From contig NZ_PGVE01000017.1 of NCBI RefSeq assembly GCF_002860255.1, positions 274,810 to 338,809 on the forward strand: 64,000 nt of DNA. Reading direction: 5' to 3'. Position numbers and translations under genes: made by a program. The stretch is from Neobacillus cucumis (GTDB lineage: Bacteria; Bacillota; Bacilli; Bacillales; Cytobacillaceae). The notes under the pieces were generated by a model. The model was not told the DNA's origin. It made no database searches and saw only the letters and a list, made by a program, of their open reading frames with translations. This document shows, piece by piece, positions 9,025-17,397 of the stretch. The first letter of the stretch is position 1; every line of letters begins with the position of its first letter.

Positions 9025-10266
9025 ATGGGAGAATTGTTGGAAAAAGCAAAGAAACTAAAAAAAGCATCAAAGCAATTGGGAATGCTATCGACCATTGAAA
9101 AGAACGAGGCGTTGTTAAAAGTGGCTGATCATCTTCTCACGGAAAAAGAATTTATTTTACATGAAAATGCAAAAGATTTGGAAGCGGGTAAAGATCGCGG
9201 GCTGTCTACATCTCTTCTTGATCGCTTGCTTTTAACAGAAGAAAGAATCGAACAGATTGTGGATGGTGTACGCCAATTAGTTCATTTAGAGGATCCTATT
9301 GGGGAGACCATTGAAGCATGGGAGAGACCAAATGGGTTACAAATCCAAACTATTCGTGTTCCACTTGGAGTAGTAGGAATGGTCTATGAAGCACGTCCTA
9401 ATGTAACCGTTGATGCTGGAAGTCTTTGTCTAAAAGCTGGAAACGCCGTTCTTTTGAGAGGAAGTTCATCTGCCATTCATTCCAATAAGGCTCTTGTGCA
9501 AGTGATGCGTGAGGCCTTAAAAGGAACAGCGATTCCAGAGGATGCTGTGCAATTACTGGAGGATACAAGCCGTGAAACCGCCTCTGAGATGTTTAGATTA
9601 AATGAATATCTAGATGTTCTTATACCACGCGGTGGAGCAGGACTTATTCAAACTGTCGTTCAGAATGCGACAGTACCTGTCTTGGAAACGGGTGTTGGGA
9701 ACTGCCATGTTTTTATAGACGAAACTGCAGAAAAAGAAATGGCTATTACCATTGCGATTAATGCAAAGTTACATCGTCCGTCTGTTTGTAATGCGGCTGA
9801 AACCGTACTTGTCCATGAAAAATGGCCATATGTATCTGAGTTATTAACCCGTTTGCTAGAAAAAGGTGTGGAACTTCGTGGTGATGAAACATTAGTTTCT
9901 TCCTATTCGTTTGTTAAGCCTGCAACAGAAGAAGATTGGGCATCAGAATTCTTAGCCCCAATTTTGGCTGTTAAACAAGTAAGTGATGTGAAGGAAGCGA
10001 TTAACCATATTGATCAATATGGAACAAAGCACTCCGAAGCCATCATTGGTGAAAATGCTGAAAATGTCCGTCTGTTTTTCCAAGCGGTGGATGCAGCGGT
10101 ACTCTATCATAATGCTTCGACTCGTTTTACAGATGGCGAACAGTTTGGTTATGGGGCAGAAATTGGGATTAGTACACAAAAACTTCATGCCCGTGGTCCA
10201 ATGGGACTAAAAGCATTAACGACGACGAAAGCAATTGTTCGAGGAACAGGACAAATTCGGTCATAA
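9025..10266 (+). CDS. proA: Glutamate-5-semialdehyde dehydrogenase (gamma-glutamyl phosphate reductase)
   Basis: A 413-residue ProA, reducing gamma-glutamyl phosphate with NADPH to glutamate semialdehyde. The family signature [18 protein letters not shown] is near residues 110-127, and the catalytic-cysteine region is [11 protein letters not shown] near 248-258. I chose ATG 9025 because the AGGAG at 9011-9015 is nine bases upstream; a TTG at 9019 in the same frame is too close to it. Cotranscribed with proB under the proline T-box and ended by the terminator at 10280-10304. Confidence 0.97.
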   Translation: MGELLEKAKKLKKASKQLGMLSTIEKNEALLKVADHLLTEKEFILHENAKDLEAGKDRGLSTSLLDRLLLTEERIEQIVDGVRQLVHLEDPIGETIEAWERPNGLQIQTIRVPLGVVGMVYEARPNVTVDAGSLCLKAGNAVLLRGSSSAIHSNKALVQVMREALKGTAIPEDAVQLLEDTSRETASEMFRLNEYLDVLIPRGGAGLIQTVVQNATVPVLETGVGNCHVFIDETAEKEMAITIAINAKLHRPSVCNAAETVLVHEKWPYVSELLTRLLEKGVELRGDETLVSSYSFVKPATEEDWASEFLAPILAVKQVSDVKEAINHIDQYGTKHSEAIIGENAENVRLFFQAVDAAVLYHNASTRFTDGEQFGYGAEIGISTQKLHARGPMGLKALTTTKAIVRGTGQIRS

Positions 10267-10279
10267 TCTAGTCAAAAAT

Positions 10280-10304
10280 AGCGCAGAAATGCGCTTTTTT
10301 TTTT
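10280..10304 (+). terminator. Intrinsic terminator of proBA
   Basis: AGCGCA/TGCGCT stem with a GAAA loop, followed by ten Ts. Confidence 0.9.
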
Positions 10305-10362
10305 GCCTTTTGGTATAATTAAAATACAAACATACATTCTTGTTTAATGGGTTGGTGACTAG

Positions 10363-12639
10363 GTGACAACAAAAGTTCAAATATCGGTAAGAACGCTCGT
10401 AGAATATGTGTTTAAGAGCGGCAGTATTGATTCAAGGTTCCGCACTCAAACTTCGCTGATCGATGGGACAAGGATCCATCAAAAAATTCAAAAGACCTAC
10501 CAAGAAGGTGACCAAAAGGAAGTATATGTCAGTCTGGAGGTTCCTTATGATGATCTTACCTATATCATAGATGGCAGATGCGATGGACTTTTATTCCGTG
10601 AAGGGTTCGTCATAATCGATGAAATTAAATCCTTTTCTCAGCCGTTCGAACAACTAGATACGGAAGGCTATCCAGTTCATTGGGCACAAGCCAAAATGTA
10701 TGCCTATATAGTGGCAAAGGACAGGGAACTTACCGAAATGGATGTTCAGCTGACGTATGTCCATATAGAAACCGAAGAAAAAAGAACGATTATACAGAGA
10801 TATTTATTTTCAGATTTAGAAAAATTCGTGGCAGATGTTATTAAAAGCTATGCTCCATATGCAAAACTTCTCTCTAATCACCGCAGGAAAAGAAATGAGA
10901 GCTGTATTGAATTGGCATTTCCTTTTAATACCTACCGAATTGGGCAGCGGAAATTAGCCGGTGCTGTTTATAGGAGCATTAAAGACGAAAAGAACCTGTT
11001 TGCAAAGGCGCCGACAGGTATTGGGAAGACGATCTCCACGCTTTTTCCAGCGATAAAGGCCATCGGCGAAGACCACCTAAATCGTATCTTCTATCTTACC
11101 GCCAAAACGATCACACGCACTTCTGCCGAAGAAGCGTTTGCCCGAATGGGTTCCTGTGGGTTATGTTTCAAAACGGTTACCATTACTGCAAAGGATAAAG
11201 TTTGTTTTCAAGAGGAAACCAATTGTCAAAAGGAATCATGTGAATTTGCGAATGGTTATTATGATCGGATTAATGAAGCAGTCCTTGATATTTTAACAAC
11301 CGAAAACATAATGACCCGAGAAGTGATTGAACGTTATGCCCGAAAACATAAGGTCTGCCCGTTTGAATATTCCCTTGATCTTGCTTATTCCGTAGATGCG
11401 ATTATTTGTGATTATAATTATATTTTTGATCCGCGTGTTTCATTAAAACGGCTGTTAGAGGAACAAAAGAAATCAACTGCCTTACTTGTGGATGAAGCTC
11501 ATAATCTTGTCGACCGCGGTCGGGAGATGTTTTCAGCGACCTTAAACAAAGAGCCATTTCTCCAATTAAAAAAGGATTTTAAGGGAGTTCATGAAGGGAT
11601 TTTCAACGTGGCTAGTAAAATTAATTCAAGATTCATTCAATTAAAAAAGGTAAAAGAGCAGGATAAGGAATTTGTTTTAGAGGGGCTTGAGGAAGATTTA
11701 TTAGAAGATATTCGACAATTTTCTTTGGCGGCAGAACAGCTATTGCTGCTGGAATCATCTACACTCTTACTTGAAACGTATTTTTTAGTCAATCAATTTT
11801 TAAAAATTGCTGAACTTCTAGATGACCATTTTGTCATTTTTGCGGAGAAGAATCGTAACGATCTAAAGATTAAATTGTTTTGCATTGATCCATCTTATCT
11901 GCTTCGGCAAATGGGGAAAGGATATCGTTCAAAAATTTATTTTTCTGCCACGCTTTCGCCCATGCCTTATTATCAAGATATTCTAGGCGGAGGGGAAGGA
12001 GATTATATCGTCAACATCCCTTCACCTTTCAAAGAAGAGCAGGTAGAAGTTTTTATCAAACCGTTGTCTACACGTTACCATGATCGTGAACGAACGAAGG
12101 AGGAAATGATTGCAGTTATCCAATCGTTTGTAAAAAATCGTCCAGGGAATTACCTTATTTTCTTTCCTTCTTATCAGTATCTGCTGTCTGTTTATGAGCC
12201 ATTTAAAGAGCTCAATAAAAACATCCGGACCATCGTTCAAGAAACCGGTATGTCCGAAACAGGACGCGAGGCCTTTTTAGCCTCTTTTAAACCTAATCAA
12301 TTTGAGACCTTGATTGGCTTTGCTGTCTTAGGCGGGATTTTTTCAGAAGGTGTGGACTTAATGGGTGACCGCTTAAATGGTGTGGTCGTCATTGGTGTAG
12401 GCTTGCCGCAGCTTTGCTTTGAACGAAATCTAATGAAGGAACATTTTACAGCTCAAGGGAAAAATGGCTATGATTATGCGTATGTGTATCCAGGGATCAA
12501 CAAGGTGTTACAAGCAGGAGGAAGATTGATTCGTTCTGAACAGGACCATGGGACGATTGTTTTAATCGACGATCGATTTTTACAAAGGCAGTATCAACAG
12601 CTGCTACCGAGTCAATGGAGGAATTTCACCATAATTTAA
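10363..12639 (+). CDS. Nuclease-helicase: Cas4-type PD-(D/E)XK domain fused to a Rad3/XPD-type Fe-S helicase
   Basis: A 758-residue protein. The N-terminal part carries what looks like a full PD-(D/E)XK nuclease site: His39, Asp74 (DGRCDG), Glu87-x-Lys89 (DEIK) and a Q109-x3-Tyr113 motif, as in Cas4/AddB-like nucleases. Then Walker A APTGIGKT (216-223), a four-cysteine Fe-S insertion (Cys281, 288, 293 and 332) as in XPD/DinG helicases, DEAH at 377-380, and C-terminal motifs FSATLSPMPYY, GIFSEGVDLMGD and QAGGRLIRSEQD. XPD-like helicases move 5' to 3' on single-stranded DNA. A role in DNA repair is inferred; it is a lone gene with a GTG start and its own terminator. Confidence 0.88.
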   Translation: MTTKVQISVRTLVEYVFKSGSIDSRFRTQTSLIDGTRIHQKIQKTYQEGDQKEVYVSLEVPYDDLTYIIDGRCDGLLFREGFVIIDEIKSFSQPFEQLDTEGYPVHWAQAKMYAYIVAKDRELTEMDVQLTYVHIETEEKRTIIQRYLFSDLEKFVADVIKSYAPYAKLLSNHRRKRNESCIELAFPFNTYRIGQRKLAGAVYRSIKDEKNLFAKAPTGIGKTISTLFPAIKAIGEDHLNRIFYLTAKTITRTSAEEAFARMGSCGLCFKTVTITAKDKVCFQEETNCQKESCEFANGYYDRINEAVLDILTTENIMTREVIERYARKHKVCPFEYSLDLAYSVDAIICDYNYIFDPRVSLKRLLEEQKKSTALLVDEAHNLVDRGREMFSATLNKEPFLQLKKDFKGVHEGIFNVASKINSRFIQLKKVKEQDKEFVLEGLEEDLLEDIRQFSLAAEQLLLLESSTLLLETYFLVNQFLKIAELLDDHFVIFAEKNRNDLKIKLFCIDPSYLLRQMGKGYRSKIYFSATLSPMPYYQDILGGGEGDYIVNIPSPFKEEQVEVFIKPLSTRYHDRERTKEEMIAVIQSFVKNRPGNYLIFFPSYQYLLSVYEPFKELNKNIRTIVQETGMSETGREAFLASFKPNQFETLIGFAVLGGIFSEGVDLMGDRLNGVVVIGVGLPQLCFERNLMKEHFTAQGKNGYDYAYVYPGINKVLQAGGRLIRSEQDHGTIVLIDDRFLQRQYQQLLPSQWRNFTII

Positions 12640-12651
12640 TGAACATTTTCA

Positions 12652-12681
12652 AGGCAGCCAAAAAAAAAGGCTGCTTTTTTT
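12652..12681 (+). terminator. Intrinsic terminator after nuclease-helicase gene
   Basis: GCAGCC/GGCTGC stem with an A-rich nine-base loop, followed by a T run. Confidence 0.85.
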
Positions 12682-12690
12682 ATATTTTAC

Positions 12691-12720
12691 GTGACAATAT
12701 TCTAAAACTTTTCATATAAT
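12691..12720 (+). promoter_or_regulatory. Candidate promoter of the feo operon
   Basis: GTGACA at 12691-12696 and TATAAT at 12715-12720 with an 18-bp spacer, about 50 bp before feoA. No convincing Fur box was seen around it. Confidence 0.6.
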
Positions 12721-12768
12721 TAAAGAAAAGTTGCGCACGGGAAAAACTTTAGAGAAGGGGAAAGAGAG

Positions 12769-13023
12769 ATGGATAAACCTAAAAAAATTCAATTAGTAAA
12801 TGGAGAAAAAGGAAATTTGATTAGAATTACATCTTTAAACTTAGAAGGTGTCATGAGAAGGAGACTATTAGATTTAGGATTTGTGGCAGGAGCATTGGTA
12901 GAAGTAGTCCGAAAAAGTCCACTGGGAGATCCAATTGCCTTTCGAGTCAGCCAAACTACAATCGCTCTTAGGAAAGAAGAAAGTTCAAGAATAGAGGGGG
13001 AGCTGTTATCATATGGGGAATGA
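12769..13023 (+). CDS. feoA: Ferrous iron transport protein A
   Basis: An 84-residue FeoA, a small SH3-like cytosolic protein that assists the FeoB ferrous iron channel. The core GVMRRRLLDLGFVAGALVEV with the following PLGDPIAFRV strand is diagnostic. The gene has a strong AGAAGGGGAAAGAG ribosome site and its last 11 bp overlap the GTPase gene of the split FeoB, so expression is coupled. No Fur operator is evident in the promoter region. Confidence 0.93.
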   Translation: MDKPKKIQLVNGEKGNLIRITSLNLEGVMRRRLLDLGFVAGALVEVVRKSPLGDPIAFRVSQTTIALRKEESSRIEGELLSYGE

Positions 13024-13702
13024 GTACAGAATCGCTTTAGCTGGTAACCCGAATACAGGGAAAAGCACCTTGTTTAATGCCTTAACGGGCCTTAGACAGC
13101 ATACTGGAAACTGGGCAGGAAAGACCGTCGCCCTTGCGGAAGGCAGTGTTTTCTTTAAGGATAAGACAATCCATTTAATCGATTTGCCAGGAACCTATTC
13201 TCTTTTTTCAAATTCAACAGATGAAGAGGTTGCTAGAAATTATATTGTGTTTGAAAAACCGGATGTTACCCTTGTCGTATTGGACGCAACCTCATTAGAA
13301 AGGAATTTTAATCTCGCGCTTCAAGTATTAGAGATGACCAAAAATGTAGTGATTTGCATTAATCTTATTGATGTTGCTGAGGAGCAGGGAATCCACATTA
13401 ATGAAAGGCTGTTAACAAATCGCTTAGGAGTACCCGTTATAAAAATTTCTGCACGAAATAAAAAGGGTTTTCCGATGCTGCTTGATACGATTGATCGGAT
13501 CGTAACTGGGAAAATCGAATGTCAGCCTGTTCAGATGAAATATCCTGATGAGATTGAAGAAAAGATAAAAATGATTGAACCAAAGGTCCGTCAACTAGTT
13601 GGAAGCCATATCTCGTCCCGATGGGTTTCGTTAAGATTACTAGATGGGGATGAAACGCTGCTTAATGAAATCAATAAACGAATGGTTCCAGAGGGGGTGT
13701 AG
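13013..13702 (+). CDS. FeoB small GTPase domain protein (N-terminal half of a split FeoB)
   Basis: A 229-residue protein holding only the cytosolic G domain and helical spacer of FeoB. G1 is GNPNTGKST (9-17), G3 DLPGTYSL (about 58-65), G4 NLID (about 120-123), G5 SARNKKG (about 147-153). In most bacteria this is fused to the membrane domain in one chain of about 650-700 residues; here a TAG stop at 13700-13702 ends it, and the membrane domain is a separate gene in another frame starting at 13705 with its own GGGGG ribosome site. The G domain is complete, so this looks like a real gene split, not decay. Confidence 0.9.
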   Translation: MGNEYRIALAGNPNTGKSTLFNALTGLRQHTGNWAGKTVALAEGSVFFKDKTIHLIDLPGTYSLFSNSTDEEVARNYIVFEKPDVTLVVLDATSLERNFNLALQVLEMTKNVVICINLIDVAEEQGIHINERLLTNRLGVPVIKISARNKKGFPMLLDTIDRIVTGKIECQPVQMKYPDEIEEKIKMIEPKVRQLVGSHISSRWVSLRLLDGDETLLNEINKRMVPEGV

Positions 13703-13704
13703 GA

Positions 13705-15078
13705 ATGAGTATGCAGGAGCTTTATACAGAGGCGCAAGACTTGTCATCTTCGAAGCTGCGAGATGAAATTGTCCAGCGGCTTTATGAACAAAGCCGGCAA
13801 TTATGTAATGAGGGAATTTCTTATACTAAATCTAAACAAGATACACGAACAGAAAAACTCGACTCGATCTTCACTTCGCCGATATTTGGATTTCCGATTA
13901 TGATTACGATGTTAGGTGTATTGTTTTACCTAACCATTGCAGGAGCAAATATCCCATCTTCATTGCTTGCTGAACTGTTTGGATATATTGAGGCGCAATT
14001 AACAGCTCTCTTCCATGTGATTCATGCACCGGATTGGCTGCATGGAATCCTTATCCTTGGTTTATACCGTGGAACAACCTGGGTAATAAGTGTCATGCTG
14101 CCACCAATGGCCATCTTTTTTCCAGCCTTTGCATTATTAGAGAATTATGGCTATCTTCCCAGGGTTGCTTTTAATATGGATCGGCTTTTTAAAAGGGTCG
14201 GGGCCCATGGTAAACAATCGTTAACCATGGCAATGGGGTTTGGCTGTAACGCTGCCGCTGTGATTTCTACCAGAATTATTGAATCTCCAAGAGAAAGAAT
14301 GCTTGCCATTTTAACCAACAATTTTGTTCCTTGTAATGGCCGCTGGGGTACCCTCATTCTGTTAGCATCGTTATTTATGGCTGCCAATTTTACAGGAGGC
14401 ATAAAATCTTTAGTTACTACAGGAGTTATTGTAGGAATTGTCTTGTTTGGAATTATTGTAACCTTTTTTGTATCTTGGGTACTGTCAAAAACAGCACTTA
14501 AAGGCGTTCCCACTCATTATACGTTAGAGCTGCCGCCCTATCGAAAACCTAAAATTCTGGATACAGTCATCCGTTCATCATTAACCAAATCCTGGTCTGT
14601 TTTGGTTCGGGCGGTCAAAGTGGCAGCCCCAGCAGCCATTCTAACCTGGGTTTTTGCGAACATTTATATTGGTGACACAAGTATCCTTATGTACGCAGTA
14701 AATTTTCTAGATCCGTTTGGTAAAATGCTTGGTCTTGATGGTTATATCATGATGGCGTTTATCTTAGGGCTGCCGGCAAATGAAATTGTTCTTCCCATTC
14801 TTTTAATGGGATATTTATCAACCGGATCGTTAACCGAAGTGGATAATCTGGTGGATTTAAAACAAATTTTCCTAGACCATGGTTGGACGTGGCTTACAGC
14901 ACTAAACATGATGTTATTTTCCCTTTTGCATTATCCATGCGGAACTACACTTTTGAATATTTATAAAGAAACAAAGAGTAAAAAATGGACGTTCCTAGCC
15001 TTTCTTATACCAACAGTTATTGCTATTTTAATCCCATTGATCATTACTCAGACAGTCAAGCTGTTTGGATTAATATGA
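13705..15078 (+). CDS. FeoB permease domain protein (C-terminal half of a split FeoB)
   Basis: A 457-residue membrane protein with about eight predicted helices and the two Gate (nucleoside-recognition) repeats of FeoB. The conserved cysteine-containing segments are GFGCNAAAVISTRIIESPRE (about 173-192) and NNFVPCNGRWGTLI (about 198-211); PCGTTLLNIYKE lies near the C-terminus. It would form the ferrous iron path in the cytoplasmic membrane, opened by the separate GTPase encoded just upstream. Residues 1-50 are hydrophilic, perhaps the docking part for the GTPase. The bidirectional terminator at 15094-15132 closes the operon. Confidence 0.9.
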   Translation: MSMQELYTEAQDLSSSKLRDEIVQRLYEQSRQLCNEGISYTKSKQDTRTEKLDSIFTSPIFGFPIMITMLGVLFYLTIAGANIPSSLLAELFGYIEAQLTALFHVIHAPDWLHGILILGLYRGTTWVISVMLPPMAIFFPAFALLENYGYLPRVAFNMDRLFKRVGAHGKQSLTMAMGFGCNAAAVISTRIIESPRERMLAILTNNFVPCNGRWGTLILLASLFMAANFTGGIKSLVTTGVIVGIVLFGIIVTFFVSWVLSKTALKGVPTHYTLELPPYRKPKILDTVIRSSLTKSWSVLVRAVKVAAPAAILTWVFANIYIGDTSILMYAVNFLDPFGKMLGLDGYIMMAFILGLPANEIVLPILLMGYLSTGSLTEVDNLVDLKQIFLDHGWTWLTALNMMLFSLLHYPCGTTLLNIYKETKSKKWTFLAFLIPTVIAILIPLIITQTVKLFGLI

Positions 15079-15093
15079 TAATAAAGTCAATTA

Positions 15094-15132
15094 TACAAAA
15101 TGCCCTCCATTAAAAGTGAAGGGCATTTTGTA
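15094..15132. terminator. Bidirectional terminator between feo operon and the 98-residue gene
   Basis: Long stem CAAAATGCCCT/AGGGCATTTTG, A-rich on one side and T-rich on the other, between two converging genes. Confidence 0.88.
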
Positions 15133-15135
15133 CTT

Positions 15136-15432
15136 TTATCTTCTTTTCTGAATTTCCTCTGTAACCACAAAGGCAAGGTCATCATTTCCAAATAAGGAAA
15201 GAACACCGAGTAACGTTTGATCGGCTATTTCGCCCGCTTCTTCTTTTGGTACGGTTAATTCAATGGCTTCTCTTAGGGCAGGATTGGATGCTTGGTTTGG
15301 GTAGGCACGTAAATATAATTCTTGTGGATCTAAGTTGTGATTTACACACCACTGGGCAAACACAAGAATCATCATCTTTTCCTCACCTTGATATTGTTGA
15401 ATAATTTTATCTTCTAATTCTTTTGAGTGCAT
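15136..15432 (-). CDS. Conserved hypothetical protein, 98 residues
   Basis: A soluble, helical, acidic 98-residue protein starting MHSKELEDKIIQQYQGEEKM with a good AAGGAGAAA ribosome site seven bases upstream of ATG. It resembles uncharacterised Bacillaceae proteins by composition, but I do not recognise a named domain. It converges on the feo operon and is divergent to the DUF1292 gene, so its promoter lies in 15433-15571. No function is proposed. Confidence 0.7.
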   Translation of the reverse strand: MHSKELEDKIIQQYQGEEKMMILVFAQWCVNHNLDPQELYLRAYPNQASNPALREAIELTVPKEEAGEIADQTLLGVLSLFGNDDLAFVVTEEIQKRR

Positions 15433-15571
15433 AACGATTTCTCCTTAATCTTTTTTGATATTATTAGATCTTTTTTTATACTACCATAAAATAAAGGTAA
15501 CGATTTGGTTTGGACTTGCTTTTATGAGATACTGTTATTAAGATTAATTTTAAAAAAAAGGAGCATTTTAT

Positions 15572-15850
15572 ATGAGCAAAATTGAAGTAGGCGAAATCTT
15601 TACTATTAGTGATGAAAGTAATGAGGAGCAGGAAGTAGAAGTACTGGGAGTTATGACGATTGAAGGAAATGACTATGTTGCTGTGGCTTTCGCGGACGAC
15701 GTAAGACAGGAGGAAACGGAAGAAGATATCGATATCTTCTTTTTAAAGGTTGATGAAGAAGGTGACTTTACCGCCATTGAAAGCGATGAGGAATTCGATA
15801 AAGTTTCGGTAGCATTTGATGAAATGATGGACGAAGAGGAAGAGGAATGA
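15572..15850 (+). CDS. DUF1292 family acidic protein
   Basis: A 92-residue, very acidic protein: an N-terminal beta-rich domain (EIFTISDESNEEQEVEVLGV, then NDYVAVAFADD) followed by an IFFLKVDEEGDF strand and an Asp/Glu tail. This matches the DUF1292 family common in Firmicutes, of unknown function. Strong AAAAAAGGAGC ribosome site and a clear terminator at 15859-15886 make it a single-gene unit. Confidence 0.85.
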   Translation: MSKIEVGEIFTISDESNEEQEVEVLGVMTIEGNDYVAVAFADDVRQEETEEDIDIFFLKVDEEGDFTAIESDEEFDKVSVAFDEMMDEEEEE

Positions 15851-15858
15851 TTTATTTC

Positions 15859-15886
15859 AGAGAGGATAACACCTCTCTTTTTTTTT
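15859..15886 (+). terminator. Intrinsic terminator after DUF1292 gene
   Basis: AGAGAGG/CCTCTCT stem followed by nine Ts. Confidence 0.9.
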
Positions 15887-15957
15887 GGAAAAAATATGTA
15901 TGCATAAAGTTAATGTTGGCATACTAACAAGGGAGTAAATAATAAAGGAGTTCGTTC

Positions 15958-16206
15958 ATGTTAATCGAAGAGGGAAATAGGTATCAAATATCGCAAAATG
16001 TTAAAGGGTTCTTTAACTCTGCTGAAACCATGACAGTTAAAAGCAATAACGGAGTAACCGTTCAATTTATTCTTGGAGACAGTAAGGGTCATGGTTCCAT
16101 GCCCATTGAACACCTGCAGTATTTATTGAAAAGATCAAACTTAACGGTTATTCCAAATAAAAGGTCTTTATTAAATAATGAGTTAAATGAAGAGCAAATT
16201 GGGTAA
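15958..16206 (+). CDS. Hypothetical protein, 82 residues
   Basis: An 82-residue soluble protein with an AAAGGAG ribosome site. Residues 1-60 look like a small beta barrel (EGNRYQISQNVKGFFNSAET, then NNGVTVQFILGDS), ending in a Leu-rich helix and a polar tail. I do not recognise a family. It is monocistronic between a promoter region and the terminator at 16213-16246. Confidence 0.6.
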   Translation: MLIEEGNRYQISQNVKGFFNSAETMTVKSNNGVTVQFILGDSKGHGSMPIEHLQYLLKRSNLTVIPNKRSLLNNELNEEQIG

Positions 16207-16212
16207 ACATAT

Positions 16213-16246
16213 GGCATTACTTCTTTTCATGAGGTAATGCTTTTTA
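16213..16246 (+). terminator. Intrinsic terminator
   Basis: GCATTAC/GTAATGC stem extended by TTC/GAG, followed by TTTTTATT. Confidence 0.85.
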
Positions 16247-16305
16247 TTATTTAATTCGCTCGGCATGTTATAAGATGAATAAAAAGGATAAAGGAGTGAA
16301 TTCGT

Positions 16306-17088
16306 TTGATGGAAATGAAAAGTATATCATTAAAAGATTCGACCATCACATACATAGATAAAGGAGCAGGCAAACCGATTGTACTTCTCCATGGGTTTTG
16401 TGGAAGTTCCAAATATTGGTCAGAGGTCATACCTGTGTTATCGGAAAATTTTCGAGTCATTGCTCCCGATTTGCCCGGCCATGGTGGATCCACCATGGCA
16501 CAAGAGAACAATACGATTTCTGATCTCGCAGATATAATAAAAGAGTTAACCGATAAATTAAATGTAGGTCAAGTTACGATGTTTGGCCACTCGTTAGGCG
16601 GCTATATTACACTGGCGTTTGCTGAGAAGTACAGTGATTCTTTAAACGGTTTCTCGCTTGTCCATTCCACGGCTTTTCCTGATTCTGAAGAAGCTAAAAA
16701 GGGAAGAACAACAAATATGGAAAAAGTTAAACAAGAGGGAATTAAGCCGCTTATTGATGGGCTTGTTCCTAAGCTTTTCTCTCCTGACCACCTCGAAGAA
16801 TCGTATGTGGAAACGGCTAAAGAGATTGGCTATCAAACTCCGCCACAAGGAGCCATTCAAACTTTACATGCGATGAAAGAGCGGCCGGATCGTAATTATG
16901 TCCTGGAGTCATCTTCAATACCCGTGCTGTTAATTGCCGGTGAACAAGATCAGATTATTCCTGCGGAAAAAACATTTTCTGTGAGTAAAGCAAATATTAA
17001 ACAAACCATTATCAAGGATTCTGGTCATATGAGTATGTATGAAAAGCCTGCTGATCTTATTGAAGCCATTAAGGGATTTGTGAAATAA
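16306..17088 (+). CDS. Alpha/beta hydrolase
   Basis: A 260-residue alpha/beta-hydrolase. The oxyanion motif LLHGFCGSS is near residues 28-36, the nucleophile elbow GHSLGG near 95-100 (serine nucleophile), the acid residue in IAGEQDQIIP near 215-224 and the catalytic histidine in DSGHMSMYEKP near 241-251. This is the layout of small esterases and haloperoxidase-like hydrolases; the substrate is unknown. Start TTG 16306 is nine bases after AAGGAG; ATG 16309 is an alternative. Single gene ended at 17166-17203. Confidence 0.88.
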   Translation: MMEMKSISLKDSTITYIDKGAGKPIVLLHGFCGSSKYWSEVIPVLSENFRVIAPDLPGHGGSTMAQENNTISDLADIIKELTDKLNVGQVTMFGHSLGGYITLAFAEKYSDSLNGFSLVHSTAFPDSEEAKKGRTTNMEKVKQEGIKPLIDGLVPKLFSPDHLEESYVETAKEIGYQTPPQGAIQTLHAMKERPDRNYVLESSSIPVLLIAGEQDQIIPAEKTFSVSKANIKQTIIKDSGHMSMYEKPADLIEAIKGFVK

Positions 17089-17165
17089 TAGCATGTAAAA
17101 AGAGGAACATGTTGAAGTAAAGGGTTCCGTTAACTATCGCAAACACTAAAAATGTAATGCAAAAT

Positions 17166-17203
17166 GACCTTCAAATTGTATGTTAATTTGGGGGTCTTTT
17201 TTT
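17166..17203 (+). terminator. Intrinsic terminator after hydrolase gene
   Basis: GACCTTCAAATT pairs with AATTTGGGGGTC around a six-base loop, followed by TTTTTTT. Confidence 0.8.
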
Positions 17204-17397
17204 GTTGATAAAGGGGTACTAGTACCTAACAGTTAGAATTGATGCAACTAAAAATAATAATAAGAGCAAGATGGGACAAATTCATTGCAATTTAACACAA
17301 TTATAATCATGCTGTATATTCTTATTTTTAATAATATCTAGTTAGAAGTTTAAAAATTCAAACAGTTACTTTTGTGTAATGAAAAGGAGAGGTTTAT
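17204..17397 (+). promoter_or_regulatory. Upstream region of sugar catabolic cluster with a 12-bp palindrome
   Basis: This region precedes the four-gene dehydrogenase cluster. It holds a perfect palindrome GGTACTAGTACC at 17215-17226 and an isolated TATAAT at 17302-17307; no good -35 was found at 16-18 bp. The palindrome could be an operator for a local regulator, but none is encoded nearby. Confidence 0.35.
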
